Below are positions 1-5,677 of a stretch of DNA of 7,620 bases, one piece after another. Source of the stretch: an uncultured Ignavibacteriales bacterium (GTDB lineage Bacteria; Bacteroidota; Ignavibacteria; Ignavibacteriales; Ignavibacteriaceae); contig CAIWTC010000279.1 in the NCBI GenBank assembly GCA_903915485.1, positions 1-7,620 of the forward strand, read 5' to 3'. Position numbers and translations under genes: made by a program. The notes below the pieces were generated by a model. That model was given only the letters and a program-made list of their open reading frames with translations. It made no database searches and was not told where the DNA came from. Every line of letters begins with the position of its first letter. The stretch's first letter is position 1.

Positions 1-1
1 A

Positions 2-139
2 TCCTTTATAAATCTTAAATTTTGTGAATTACCCAATAAGGAAAGAGTTTTCTTATGGGTAAAAAAACTTACAGATAGAATACCAAAATTAATTATATTT
101 TATCAGGAACAAATAGACGGATTTCTAATTTTTCCTTAA
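2..139 (+). CDS. Possible 3' end of a gene entering from the left edge (partial)
   Basis: Reading from base 2, 45 codons stay open to a TAA at 137-139. The other two plus frames stop within the first 20 bases. The translation is a plausible C-terminus, with a Lys/Arg-rich helix (WVKKLTDRIPK, about codons 19-29) followed by a hydrophobic patch (LIIFYQ) and the end GFLIFP. I do not recognise a family. In DNA this AT-rich, 45 open codons can occur by chance, so this rests only on openness and protein-like composition. If real, it converges on the minus-strand genes. A 7-bp inverted repeat (133-139 with 144-150) overlaps its stop but has no T-run on the plus strand. Confidence 0.3.
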   Translation, partial: SFINLKFCELPNKERVFLWVKKLTDRIPKLIIFYQEQIDGFLIFP

Positions 140-160
140 GAATTTAAGGAGTGTTATAAT

Positions 161-176
161 AGGAAATTGTCTTATG
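161..176 (+). repeat. Direct repeat copy 1 (AGGAAATTGTCTTATG)
   Basis: This 16-bp sequence recurs at 460-475 with one difference (AGGAATTTGTCTTATG). Both copies are preceded by a TATA-like string. A looser third version with a 3-nt insertion lies around 39-57, inside the possible gene tail. Two near-identical 16-mers 299 bp apart are more than expected by chance in a region this small, although low complexity reduces the weight. The role is unknown. Confidence 0.55.
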
Positions 177-252
177 CTTGTAGGGTAGTGTGAATTGGTT
201 TTACGATGTAAGAGACTCTCAATCAACTTTGAATCTTCACTGTTTAATGGAC

Positions 253-292
253 TCGAAAAAGAAACTCTCCCCCCGAGAGTTTCATAATTCGA
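253..292 (-). terminator. Candidate intrinsic terminator for minus-strand transcription
   Basis: GAAACTCTC (261-269) and GAGAGTTTC (275-283) form a perfect 9-bp stem with a 5-nt loop of C on the plus strand (G on the minus strand). Read on the minus strand, the stem is followed at once by TTTTTCG, a short U-run. An outer 5-bp pairing (253-257 with 288-292) flanks it. It lies about 330 nt beyond the four-helix-bundle stop codon, so it could end that transcript with a long 3' tail. The stem is only moderately GC-rich and the U-run is short. Read on the plus strand there is no T-run. Confidence 0.45.
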
Positions 293-322
293 TTATAATA
301 TCACGCATCCAAAATCAGGAAG

Positions 323-382
323 TGATTCTTTGAAAATCATTATCACGAAGAATCATTCTCCCCTGAACTTGAGTTGATTCTT
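323..382. repeat. Mirrored repeat trio TGATTCTT / AAGAATCA / TGATTCTT
   Basis: TGATTCTT occurs at 323-330 and 375-382, and its exact reverse complement AAGAATCA lies between them at 348-355. The middle element can pair with either neighbour (17-nt or 19-nt loop), giving two mutually exclusive 8-bp hairpins. No gene or promoter is adjacent, so any function is unknown and chance is possible. Confidence 0.4.
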
Positions 383-459
383 AATAATTTTAATATTCAA
401 GCATATAATGTCCACATTATTTCAGAGCCTTAAAATAGGTGTGTTTCTAAAAATGGTAT

Positions 460-475
460 AGGAATTTGTCTTATG
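460..475 (+). repeat. Direct repeat copy 2 (AGGAATTTGTCTTATG)
   Basis: This matches 161-176 at 15 of 16 bases. It ends 3 nt before the left heptamer array begins, so it sits exactly at the outer border of the repeat-bracketed four-helix-bundle segment. No matching copy is seen just outside the right array, so it is not a simple target-site duplication of that segment. Confidence 0.55.
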
Positions 476-478
476 TGG

Positions 479-520
479 GGCTGTTGGCTGTTAGCTTTTA
501 GCTATTAGGATTTGGCTTTT
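479..520 (+). repeat. Left heptamer array (six 7-bp units, RGCTNTT)
   Basis: Six consecutive 7-bp units follow the pattern RGCTNTT without a break in phase (for example GGCTGTT twice, AGCTTTT, AGCTATT, GGCTTTT); the fifth unit, AGGATTT, deviates. The array starts 98 bp beyond the stop codon of the four-helix-bundle gene. The same heptamer appears in inverted orientation at 1030-1085. TTAGCTATTAGGATT (498-512) has a perfect 15-bp reverse complement at 1031-1045. Units containing AGCT are internally palindromic. Confidence 0.8.
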
Positions 521-617
521 GGGAAAAGGAATTAAATTATTCTGTTTGAAGTGAGTGTTTGACAATATGATAAAAGGTAGGAGTGTATTACAATCTCAAA
601 AGGTTTGTTCCCGGTGA

Positions 618-977
618 CTAATTGCTCGATTTTATCTTACTGATTAGACCGTTTATCATCTTTTGCTCTTGATTCAAAGATTCCTCTATTGCGGTTATTT
701 CACTTTCAGGGATTAAATTTAATTCTTTAATAATTTGCAACTGAGTTTCCAATTCGAATGCAGATCCGATGGCAATCTCCAAAAATCTTTTAAATTCTGT
801 ATCACTGTTCCGGCTACACCCCTCGGCAATATTGGATGGAATTGATATTGAAGCCCTGCATATCTGACTTTTAAGTCCATATCTTTCTTCTTTAGGAAGT
901 AATTTAGCTATTCTATAAATTTCAACAACTAATTTAATTCCGTTATTCCATATGTCTAAAGTTCTAAAGTTTCTCAT
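618..977 (-). CDS. Four-helix-bundle protein (23S rRNA-intervening-sequence protein family)
   Basis: This 119-residue protein has the full signature of the 23S rRNA IVP / four-helix-bundle family (PF05635, TIGR02436). The order is an N-terminal F-x-x-L-x-I-W (residues 4-10), a helix ending LPKEERYGL (27-35), the hallmark QICRASISIPSNIAEG (38-53), then EFKRFLEIAIGSAFELETQL (61-80) and a final long helix. Length is typical and the protein looks complete. There is no signal peptide or membrane segment, so it is expected to be a cytosolic helical oligomer. Its molecular role is not established; the family is related to Avd, the accessory protein of diversity-generating retroelements, but no reverse transcriptase or template repeat is seen here. 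AAGGAA at 983-988 sits 5 nt before the ATG and supports this start. It lies 113 nt after the response regulator on the same strand, separated from it by a heptamer array, with a matching inverted array downstream. Confidence 0.9.
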   Translation of the reverse strand: MRNFRTLDIWNNGIKLVVEIYRIAKLLPKEERYGLKSQICRASISIPSNIAEGCSRNSDTEFKRFLEIAIGSAFELETQLQIIKELNLIPESEITAIEESLNQEQKMINGLISKIKSSN

Positions 978-1017
978 ATAGTTTCCTTTTTTTGTTGTTA
1001 CATTTCAGATATAAGTT

Positions 1018-1023
1018 ATTATC
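1018..1023 (-). promoter_or_regulatory. Weak -10-like GATAAT ahead of the four-helix-bundle gene
   Basis: On the minus strand GATAAT matches TATAAT at five of six positions and lies about 40 nt before the ATG. A poor -35 candidate (TTAGCT, 16-nt spacer) falls inside the last heptamers of the adjacent array. If this promoter is real, array length or phase would change the -35 context. The evidence is one good hexamer only. Confidence 0.2.
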
Positions 1024-1029
1024 GGCATA

Positions 1030-1085
1030 CAATCCTAATAGCTAATAGCCAAAGGCTAAAAGCTAATAGCTAAAAGCCAATAGCC
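1030..1085 (-). repeat. Right heptamer array (eight 7-bp units, inverted relative to the left array)
   Basis: Read on the minus strand, eight consecutive heptamers start 5 nt after the response-regulator TAG. Units include GGCTATT, GGCTTTT, AGCTATT and AGCTTTT, one variant AGCCTTT, and a final AGGATTG. Phase is unbroken. AGCC-TTT-GGCT within it can form a small 5-bp hairpin (TAGCC/GGCTA), and in a transcript the array can pair with the left array. It fills half the gap before the four-helix-bundle gene. It lacks the stem-plus-U-run form of an intrinsic terminator. Confidence 0.8.
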
Positions 1086-1090
1086 AAACT

Positions 1091-1723
1091 CTATTCCACC
1101 AACCCATTCTTAAACGCATAGTGTGTTATTTCTGCGTTGTTTTTGAGATTCATTTTCTTAAGGATATTTGCGCGGTAAACACTGATTGTCTTTACACTCA
1201 AGGATAATTCTGCCCCAATACTTGTGATGTTTTTCCCCGATGCAATTAATAGAAAAACCTTATGTTCTCTATCAGACAATGTATTATGCGGATGGTCGGT
1301 AGATACACCCCGGAGTTCTTCAGAAATTAAATTAGAAAGCAGTGGTGTTAAGTGAACACCCCCATCCAGCACTTTTTTTACTATCTCAATAATTTCTTGA
1401 GATGGTGTACTTTTGCTAAGGTAAGCAGAAGCACCCGCCTTAATTGCTCTGATAGCATACTGCTCTTCCGGATATAAGCTGAAAATTACAACCGGAAGTT
1501 TCGGATGTTCAGATTTGAATTCCTTTAAAATTTCCAAGCCATTACGCCCCGGCAAATTTATATCCAGAATCACCAAGTCAAGTTTCAGGTTATTATTCAC
1601 AGTCATAAGTTCTGATGCACTTCCCGCCTCATAGAATTTTGCGGTTGGGAACCCTGCCATGAGCAGTTTTATCAACCCCTCTCTTACAATCGAGTGATCA
1701 TCTACAATCATAAATTTCAACAT
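1091..1723 (-). CDS. NarL/FixJ-family response regulator with LuxR-type HTH
   Basis: This 210-residue protein is a DNA-binding response regulator, expected to be phosphorylated by the upstream histidine kinase and to control transcription. The receiver domain (about 2-118) has the acidic pair D8-D9, phospho-acceptor D54 in LDINLPG, switch residue S82 and conserved K104 in YLSKS. The C-terminal LuxR-type helix-turn-helix (about 146-205) begins LSDREHKVFLLIASGKN and has the recognition-helix region SVKTISVYRANILKKM (176-191). Length is normal for the NarL class. GAGGAG at 1730-1735 is a strong ribosome site 6 nt before the ATG and overlaps the kinase stop codon, which fixes the start and implies translational coupling. 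Target genes cannot be told from the sequence. Confidence 0.95.
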   Translation of the reverse strand: MLKFMIVDDHSIVREGLIKLLMAGFPTAKFYEAGSASELMTVNNNLKLDLVILDINLPGRNGLEILKEFKSEHPKLPVVIFSLYPEEQYAIRAIKAGASAYLSKSTPSQEIIEIVKKVLDGGVHLTPLLSNLISEELRGVSTDHPHNTLSDREHKVFLLIASGKNITSIGAELSLSVKTISVYRANILKKMNLKNNAEITHYAFKNGLVE

Positions 1724-1729
1724 ACTTGT

Positions 1730-1735
1730 CTCCTC
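1730..1735 (-). promoter_or_regulatory. Ribosome binding site overlapping the kinase stop codon
   Basis: GAGGAG on the minus strand overlaps the kinase TGA (1734-1736) by two bases and lies 6 nt before the regulator ATG. Ribosomes ending on the kinase would sit on this site, so the two proteins are probably made at linked levels. Confidence 0.8.
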
Positions 1736-4172
1736 ACTTTGTTATACAGCAATTATTTAATATAAGCGTAACTATCGTGCCTTTAATATTATCACTTTCA
1801 ATAACCAACTCTCCGCCTATTGATAATGCTCTTTCTCTCATTCCCAGTAAACCCAAAGATTGAGTTCCCGAAAATTTGTCTTCGTTAAATCCTATGCCAT
1901 CATCTACAACTCTAAGTTTGCACAAATCATCTGTTTTTTCAATATCAATAATTACATTTGATGCTTTTGAATGTCTGATAATATTCGTCATAATTTCCTG
2001 GAAAATTCTAAACACAACAATTGACTGATCGTTGGAGAGGGTCATTTCTTCTTTAGGGAAATTGTATTTACAATTTATTTTTGTTCTTTCAATAAATCGT
2101 TCTACTTGCCACTCCAAAGACGGAATTAATCCAAGATGATCTAAAATACTCGGTCTCAGTTCAGTTGATATCCTCCTGACACTATCAACCATCGAATCAA
2201 CCATATCAATTAAAGGGTTGATTCTATCTTTTAAGTGTTCATCAGCTAAATCTTCCAAGTCAAACTTAATTGCTGTGAGCAAATGCCCAAGTTCATCATG
2301 GACTTCTCTTGAAATATTGAGTTTTTCTTCCTCACGAACCTTCTCTATATGTGAACCTAATGCCCGAAGTTGATCCCGTGTATTGAGTAAATTATCCTCT
2401 GATTTCTTGAGGGCAGAGTTTACTTTTCTTAATTCCTTTGTTCGTTCCTTAACCCGAATTTCAAGTTCTTCCCTGAGTTTACTAAGTTCTTCCTCGACTT
2501 TCTTACGCTCAGTTATATCAATCGAGCTTAACATAACCGCATAATTTTCGCCCTTCTCATTTTGTAAAACCTGGTCGGCACTGAGAAAAGTTTTGGGCTC
2601 TCCGTGGAACAGAAATGTTCTTTCATATTCTCTCTTGTCGCCCCGCAGAATAAAATTATAATTCAGGTCATAATACTCCTGGGCAATCTCACTTGGAAAA
2701 AAATCAAATACAGACTTTCCAGCCATTTCTTCAGGAGTCAGGCCAAAAACCTGCGAGGCTTTATTACTAACCATCAAATATTTCCCGTTAATATCTATGA
2801 TAGCAATATTAGTTCCGGAATTTTCAAACAGCGCCTTATATTCTAACTGGCTTCTAAGAAGTTTGTCCTCTGCCAGCTTTCTTTCGGTTATATCAACAGC
2901 CATAACAAAAAGTCCCCTGACTAACTTTGCTTCATCAATATCGGGCACATAATGAAGCATTACCCACCTCTTGCCGATAACAGGAAAAGTTATTTGAATT
3001 TCATTTAAAATATAATTTCCTGCTAATGCGGCTTCAGCATTAGCGATGCTTCTTTTATAATACTCTTCACCGAAAACCTCTTTATAATTTTTCCCGATAA
3101 TTTCTCCGGCAGAGACTCCAAACGCGTCACAGTATGGTTTATTTACAAAAACATAACTAAGTGAATTATCAAGATAGGCCATATATGCGGGGACGCTATT
3201 TGTAACCAGTCGCAAAAGATTTTCCTGCTTTTGCAGTGCTTCTTCAAGTAATTTTCGTTTAGTTATATCCTGGGCAGAGTAAATAGCACAGAGTTGACCT
3301 TCAATAGTTATCGTTTCGGCAGAAACCAGCGCCACTTTTCTTCTTCCGGTCCTTGACACAAATCTAATCTCAATGTCTCTAATTGATCCGGAATTTATCA
3401 ATTCTTTAAAAAGAGCTACTCTCTTTTCTGGACTGACCCACGCATTCAACTCGGCAGAAGTATATCCAATAACATCTTCCCGACCCCCCTCAACTAATCT
3501 AAGAAACTCATCATTTACTTCTATTATTTTTCCGTCCTTTAGCGAAACAAGAGTTTTTGCAATTGAGCTCGAGTAAAATATTTTATAGAATTTATCATGG
3601 CTTTCAAAAAGTTCCTGTTCTCTTACTTTGCGCTCAGTAATATCCGTTGCCACTATATTATAGAGGTTTTTAGCGTCGACTCCTTTGACTAAAGCACGGC
3701 GGAGTTCAACCCACAGAAGGGTTCTTTCTTTAGGCGATACTCTGATTTCTATTTGGTTGGTTTTGTTCGATCCATTATAGGTATTTAGAAGAGCAAAGAA
3801 TTTAGTTCTGTCCTCCTTATAAATAAAATCGGAAATCGAACTGTTAATCAAGCTCGGTTTTTCAATACAAAGTAAGTTGGCCGCTGTTTGATTAGCCTCA
3901 ACTATTACTCCACTCCCAGTTACAGTGAAATAACCAACGGGAGCAAAGTCATAGAAGTCGTAATATTTTTTTTCACTCTCCCACAGTTTTTGCCTAACAG
4001 AATCAATCTCGGTAATCTGCATTTCAAGTTCAATTTGATGAATTTGTAGTTCTTGAAGCAGTCTTGCATTAGTCGGATCAAAAAGCGGCTCTTTCTTAGA
4101 TGGTATCTTCTTTGATTTTTTATCTATGGGCTTTGTGATTTTCTTTTTTTGTTCGTTATTATCTTTTTTCAT
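1734..4172 (-). CDS. Cytosolic four-PAS sensor histidine kinase (NarX/HisKA_3 class)
   Basis: This 812-residue protein autophosphorylates on histidine and should pass the phosphate to the regulator encoded next to it. It opens with a Lys-rich stretch (1-30) and a helix ELQIHQIELEMQ (41-52) common before soluble PAS kinases. Four PAS domains follow at about 68-182, 190-308, 315-433 and 440-557, each closing with a D-I-T-(E/K)-R-K motif. A Glu/Lys-rich coiled coil (about 555-615) leads to the HisKA_3 dimerisation domain with phospho-acceptor H625 in SREVHDELGH and the later ELRPSILDHLGL. The HATPase domain shows the N box (E726, N730), the G1 box DDGIGF (757-762) and a G2 region SLGLLGMRERA (772-782). 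No membrane segment or signal peptide is present, so it senses an intracellular or diffusible cue. PAS ligands cannot be assigned; I see no obvious haem or flavin signature. No good ribosome site precedes the ATG. Confidence 0.95.
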   Translation of the reverse strand: MKKDNNEQKKKITKPIDKKSKKIPSKKEPLFDPTNARLLQELQIHQIELEMQITEIDSVRQKLWESEKKYYDFYDFAPVGYFTVTGSGVIVEANQTAANLLCIEKPSLINSSISDFIYKEDRTKFFALLNTYNGSNKTNQIEIRVSPKERTLLWVELRRALVKGVDAKNLYNIVATDITERKVREQELFESHDKFYKIFYSSSIAKTLVSLKDGKIIEVNDEFLRLVEGGREDVIGYTSAELNAWVSPEKRVALFKELINSGSIRDIEIRFVSRTGRRKVALVSAETITIEGQLCAIYSAQDITKRKLLEEALQKQENLLRLVTNSVPAYMAYLDNSLSYVFVNKPYCDAFGVSAGEIIGKNYKEVFGEEYYKRSIANAEAALAGNYILNEIQITFPVIGKRWVMLHYVPDIDEAKLVRGLFVMAVDITERKLAEDKLLRSQLEYKALFENSGTNIAIIDINGKYLMVSNKASQVFGLTPEEMAGKSVFDFFPSEIAQEYYDLNYNFILRGDKREYERTFLFHGEPKTFLSADQVLQNEKGENYAVMLSSIDITERKKVEEELSKLREELEIRVKERTKELRKVNSALKKSEDNLLNTRDQLRALGSHIEKVREEEKLNISREVHDELGHLLTAIKFDLEDLADEHLKDRINPLIDMVDSMVDSVRRISTELRPSILDHLGLIPSLEWQVERFIERTKINCKYNFPKEEMTLSNDQSIVVFRIFQEIMTNIIRHSKASNVIIDIEKTDDLCKLRVVDDGIGFNEDKFSGTQSLGLLGMRERALSIGGELVIESDNIKGTIVTLILNNCCITK

Positions 4173-4719
4173 TGATAATTTTGGTTTGTTAATTTATTAA
4201 AGTAATTCCCTCTTTGACGAGGACGCTAAAATCGTCTTTCAGTTATGAAACAGCTAATCATTTCATGCAATCTATCTACAGTGTTTGAACAACAATAACA
4301 CTAAACCTGACCTCATATACTAATAAATCTGACTTATTAATGGACTTTTATCTTTATAACATAAAATTTCATTAACACGGTATATCAGACTTCTCGATAG
4401 TACAGTTTTACCTCAAACACATTATGCCAATATATTAATTATTAATACTTACTCAAACAAAAAAATACATGGGAGGTTATTTTTAGACATAATCGGCGAA
4501 AAGTATATTCTTATATTCAACGAAAACACAAACAACTAATATTATATTATCGAAAAAATAACTAAAAATATGCGTCAGAGAATTTCAGTTTCCCAATATA
4601 TTCCCCTCGAACTATTATTAAGTGAGTCCTTATATACAAAATACTGCCAAGAATTTCTTTAGTTGACTATTTTAGCATCAACTCCTGAAGCACCCGCTCC
4701 TGATTCTTTTACTATTTAT
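4173..4719. other. AT-rich intergenic region without a gene
   Basis: Both strands are broken by frequent stops, and I find no protein-like frame or RNA gene. It must contain the promoter of the two-component operon (minus strand), but no hexamer pair is convincing. A perfect 6-bp inverted repeat with an 11-nt loop (AGTGTT 4280-4285, AACACT 4297-4302) lies about 110 bp upstream of the kinase start and could be an operator. Two small hairpins lie at the kinase-like gene end. Confidence 0.5.
4661..4703 (-). other. Two small hairpins downstream of the cytidylate-kinase-like gene
   Basis: Reading away from the stop codon on the minus strand, a short stem (4700-4696 with 4691-4687, one G-U pair, 4-nt loop) is followed by a perfect 6-bp stem (AGTTGA/TCAACT, 4678-4683 with 4661-4666, 11-nt loop). 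The plus strand also carries CTCCTGA twice (4682-4688, 4697-4703). Neither stem is followed by a U-run, so they may protect the 3' end, but an intrinsic terminator is not supported. Confidence 0.3.
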
Positions 4720-5433
4720 CTATACATATTCCTTTGCTACAAACCGTGCCGGATATTTCATCACAACCGCATTGCCGATTATTTCTGCTGCTTCTTCTAT
4801 TGAGAATAAAGAGACATTTACTACCATATGATAAGCATTGGGGTCATTAGCGTTTGCGTTGTAATTTGCCTCGACATATTTGCTTCTTGCTTTGTCTTCC
4901 TTGTCGACAAACTCCAATGCCTCTTTTGGACTCATGTTGTAGTAATGCTGCATGTTCTGCACCCGCTCATGATGCGGGGCTACCAGCCTTATATGAAAAC
5001 AGTTTGGCAGTTTTGCGGTTATAATATTTGACGCCCTTCCGACAAGGATTACATTTCCCATAAGCGCAAGTGAATAAATTGACTTCGCCGCTTTATGCAG
5101 AAGTTTCATCATCGGGGGTTGAAGACCAAGTAATTCGTTCATCGTGGTTCTAAGCGCGGGTGATTTATCTTCGGGGAAGTATTCGGTCAATTTATGGGGG
5201 AGGGAATTATCCTCGAGAATTTTGTCTATCAGGTTTTTGTCGAACAGAGTGAACTCCTGTTCGAACTGGGCAAAGTACTCTATTAATTTTTCGCCTATCC
5301 TGTCAGCGCCCGTTCCCGTTTCCCTGGATATCGTTATGCATGGCCCACCTTTTTTCTTGATATTGCCATCAGCATCGTGTTCATGCGCCTCAAAATAGCG
5401 TCTCGCTTTTTCCACAGGGCTAAGAGTTTTCAT
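4720..5433 (-). CDS. Cytidylate-kinase-like P-loop family protein
   Basis: The 237-residue product matches the cytidylate-kinase-like family (PF13189), P-loop proteins resembling CMP kinase whose true substrate is mostly unknown. Numbered from the chosen start, the glycine-rich nucleotide loop is in ITISRETGTGADRIGEKL (33-50), followed by GNVILVGRAS (126-135), the strand FHIRLVAP (146-153) with the family's arginine soon after, then DKEDKARSKYVEANYN (177-192) and YHMVVNVS (201-208). All are in the expected order, so the gene looks intact. It is likely cytosolic. AAGGAA at 5441-5446, 7 nt before ATG 5431-5433, decides the start. The frame extends upstream to an ATG at 5536-5538, but those 35 residues are Cys-rich, unlike the family, and overlie strong inverted repeats. 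It stands alone: 244 nt after the glycosyltransferase and 547 nt before the kinase operon. Confidence 0.85.
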   Translation of the reverse strand: MKTLSPVEKARRYFEAHEHDADGNIKKKGGPCITISRETGTGADRIGEKLIEYFAQFEQEFTLFDKNLIDKILEDNSLPHKLTEYFPEDKSPALRTTMNELLGLQPPMMKLLHKAAKSIYSLALMGNVILVGRASNIITAKLPNCFHIRLVAPHHERVQNMQHYYNMSPKEALEFVDKEDKARSKYVEANYNANANDPNAYHMVVNVSLFSIEEAAEIIGNAVVMKYPARFVAKEYV

Positions 5434-5592
5434 CTGCTTATTCCTTTCAGAAATACATTTGAACAATTTGTACTTCTCTGCCAAAGTACTACAAGACATG
5501 CACGCTGTACAGAACTTTGTCCGGGAAATATATTGCATGTCTTATTTTATGCGAATATCAGATTCCCAAACATTTGAGTATAATTTGAGGTA
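5434..5592 (-). promoter_or_regulatory. Structured 5' leader of the cytidylate-kinase-like gene
   Basis: The leader contains a perfect 10-bp inverted repeat, AAGACATGCA/TGCATGTCTT (5534-5543 with 5493-5502, 31-nt loop). It is followed after 3 nt by a perfect 6-bp repeat, GTACTT/AAGTAC (5484-5489 with 5470-5475, 8-nt loop), and then by about 36 nt to the ATG. CAAAGT in the first loop (plus 5514-5519) can instead pair with ACTTTG in the second stem (plus 5482-5487), so two folds compete. The palindrome CTGTACAG (5505-5512) also lies in the first loop. This fits a cis-acting regulatory RNA or a DNA operator. I do not recognise a known riboswitch class. Confidence 0.45.
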
Positions 5593-5620
5593 ATATTACA
5601 AATATTTTACACTTAGTCAA
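5593..5620 (-). promoter_or_regulatory. Candidate promoter of the cytidylate-kinase-like gene
   Basis: On the minus strand TTGACT (5615-5620) and TAATAT (5593-5598) are separated by 16 nt, a good housekeeping-type pair with five of six and four of six consensus matches. Transcription would start near 5586, giving a leader of about 150 nt. A 5-bp inverted repeat (CACTT/AAGTG, 5610-5623) overlaps the -35 box and might be an operator. Bacteroidota often use a different promoter consensus, so this call depends on lineage. Confidence 0.4.
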
Positions 5621-5660
5621 GTGAATAATTAATGGGGGCAAATAATATTTTGATTTTATA

Positions 5661-5676
5661 GGGTTTGCAATAACCC
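5661..5676 (-). terminator. Weak hairpin just after the glycosyltransferase gene
   Basis: GGGTT (5661-5665) and AACCC (5672-5676) form a 5-bp stem with a 6-nt loop beginning 1 nt beyond the glycosyltransferase TAA. On the minus strand it is followed by TATAAAATC, not a U-run. It may slow or protect transcripts; as a terminator it is marginal. Confidence 0.25.
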
Positions 5677-5677
5677 C

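Larger units (their letters stand above)
140..617. other. Non-coding region with several repeats
   Basis: No convincing reading frame is seen on either strand. The stretch holds a 16-bp direct repeat about 300 bp apart, a terminator-like hairpin, a mirrored 8-bp repeat trio and, nearest the four-helix-bundle gene, a heptamer array. Each is listed separately. The remainder is AT-rich sequence in which I see nothing further. Confidence 0.6.
479..1085. mobile_element. Candidate repeat-bracketed unit around the four-helix-bundle gene
   Basis: The four-helix-bundle gene is enclosed by two arrays of the same 7-bp repeat in opposite orientations, including a perfect 15-bp inverted match (498-512 with 1031-1045). 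The first known members of this protein family are encoded inside intervening sequences of 23S rRNA, where the insert ends pair into a stem. Here the same arrangement lies between protein genes: the right array starts 5 nt after the response-regulator stop codon. I infer that the segment could be a mobile or inserted unit. There is no transposase, and I see no clear target-site duplication, so it might equally be a locally expanded repeat around a resident gene. Confidence 0.35.

Noticed and set aside
559..591. Perfect TTGACA (559-564) on the plus strand as a promoter
   Set aside because: No -10-like hexamer at 16-18 nt spacing, and it would point antisense into the end of the four-helix-bundle gene.
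479..1085. Diversity-generating retroelement, suggested by the Avd-like four-helix fold
   Set aside because: No reverse transcriptase, template/variable repeat pair or target gene is present, and the protein matches the IVP family directly.
2604..3576. Plus-strand open frames at 2604-2846 and 3373-3576
   Set aside because: Both lie antisense inside PAS domains of the histidine kinase and have no protein-like features; the same holds for the plus-strand frames over the kinase-like and glycosyltransferase genes.
4640..4660. TTGGCAG-N-TTTTGTA on the minus strand as a sigma-54 promoter
   Set aside because: The -12 GC is missing, and it would fire into a gap of nearly 500 bp with no sigma-54 activator nearby.
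5434..5538. Longer start (ATG at 5536-5538) for the cytidylate-kinase-like protein
   Set aside because: The added 35 residues are Cys-rich and foreign to the family, there is no ribosome site before it, and a good AAGGAA site precedes the ATG at 5431-5433.
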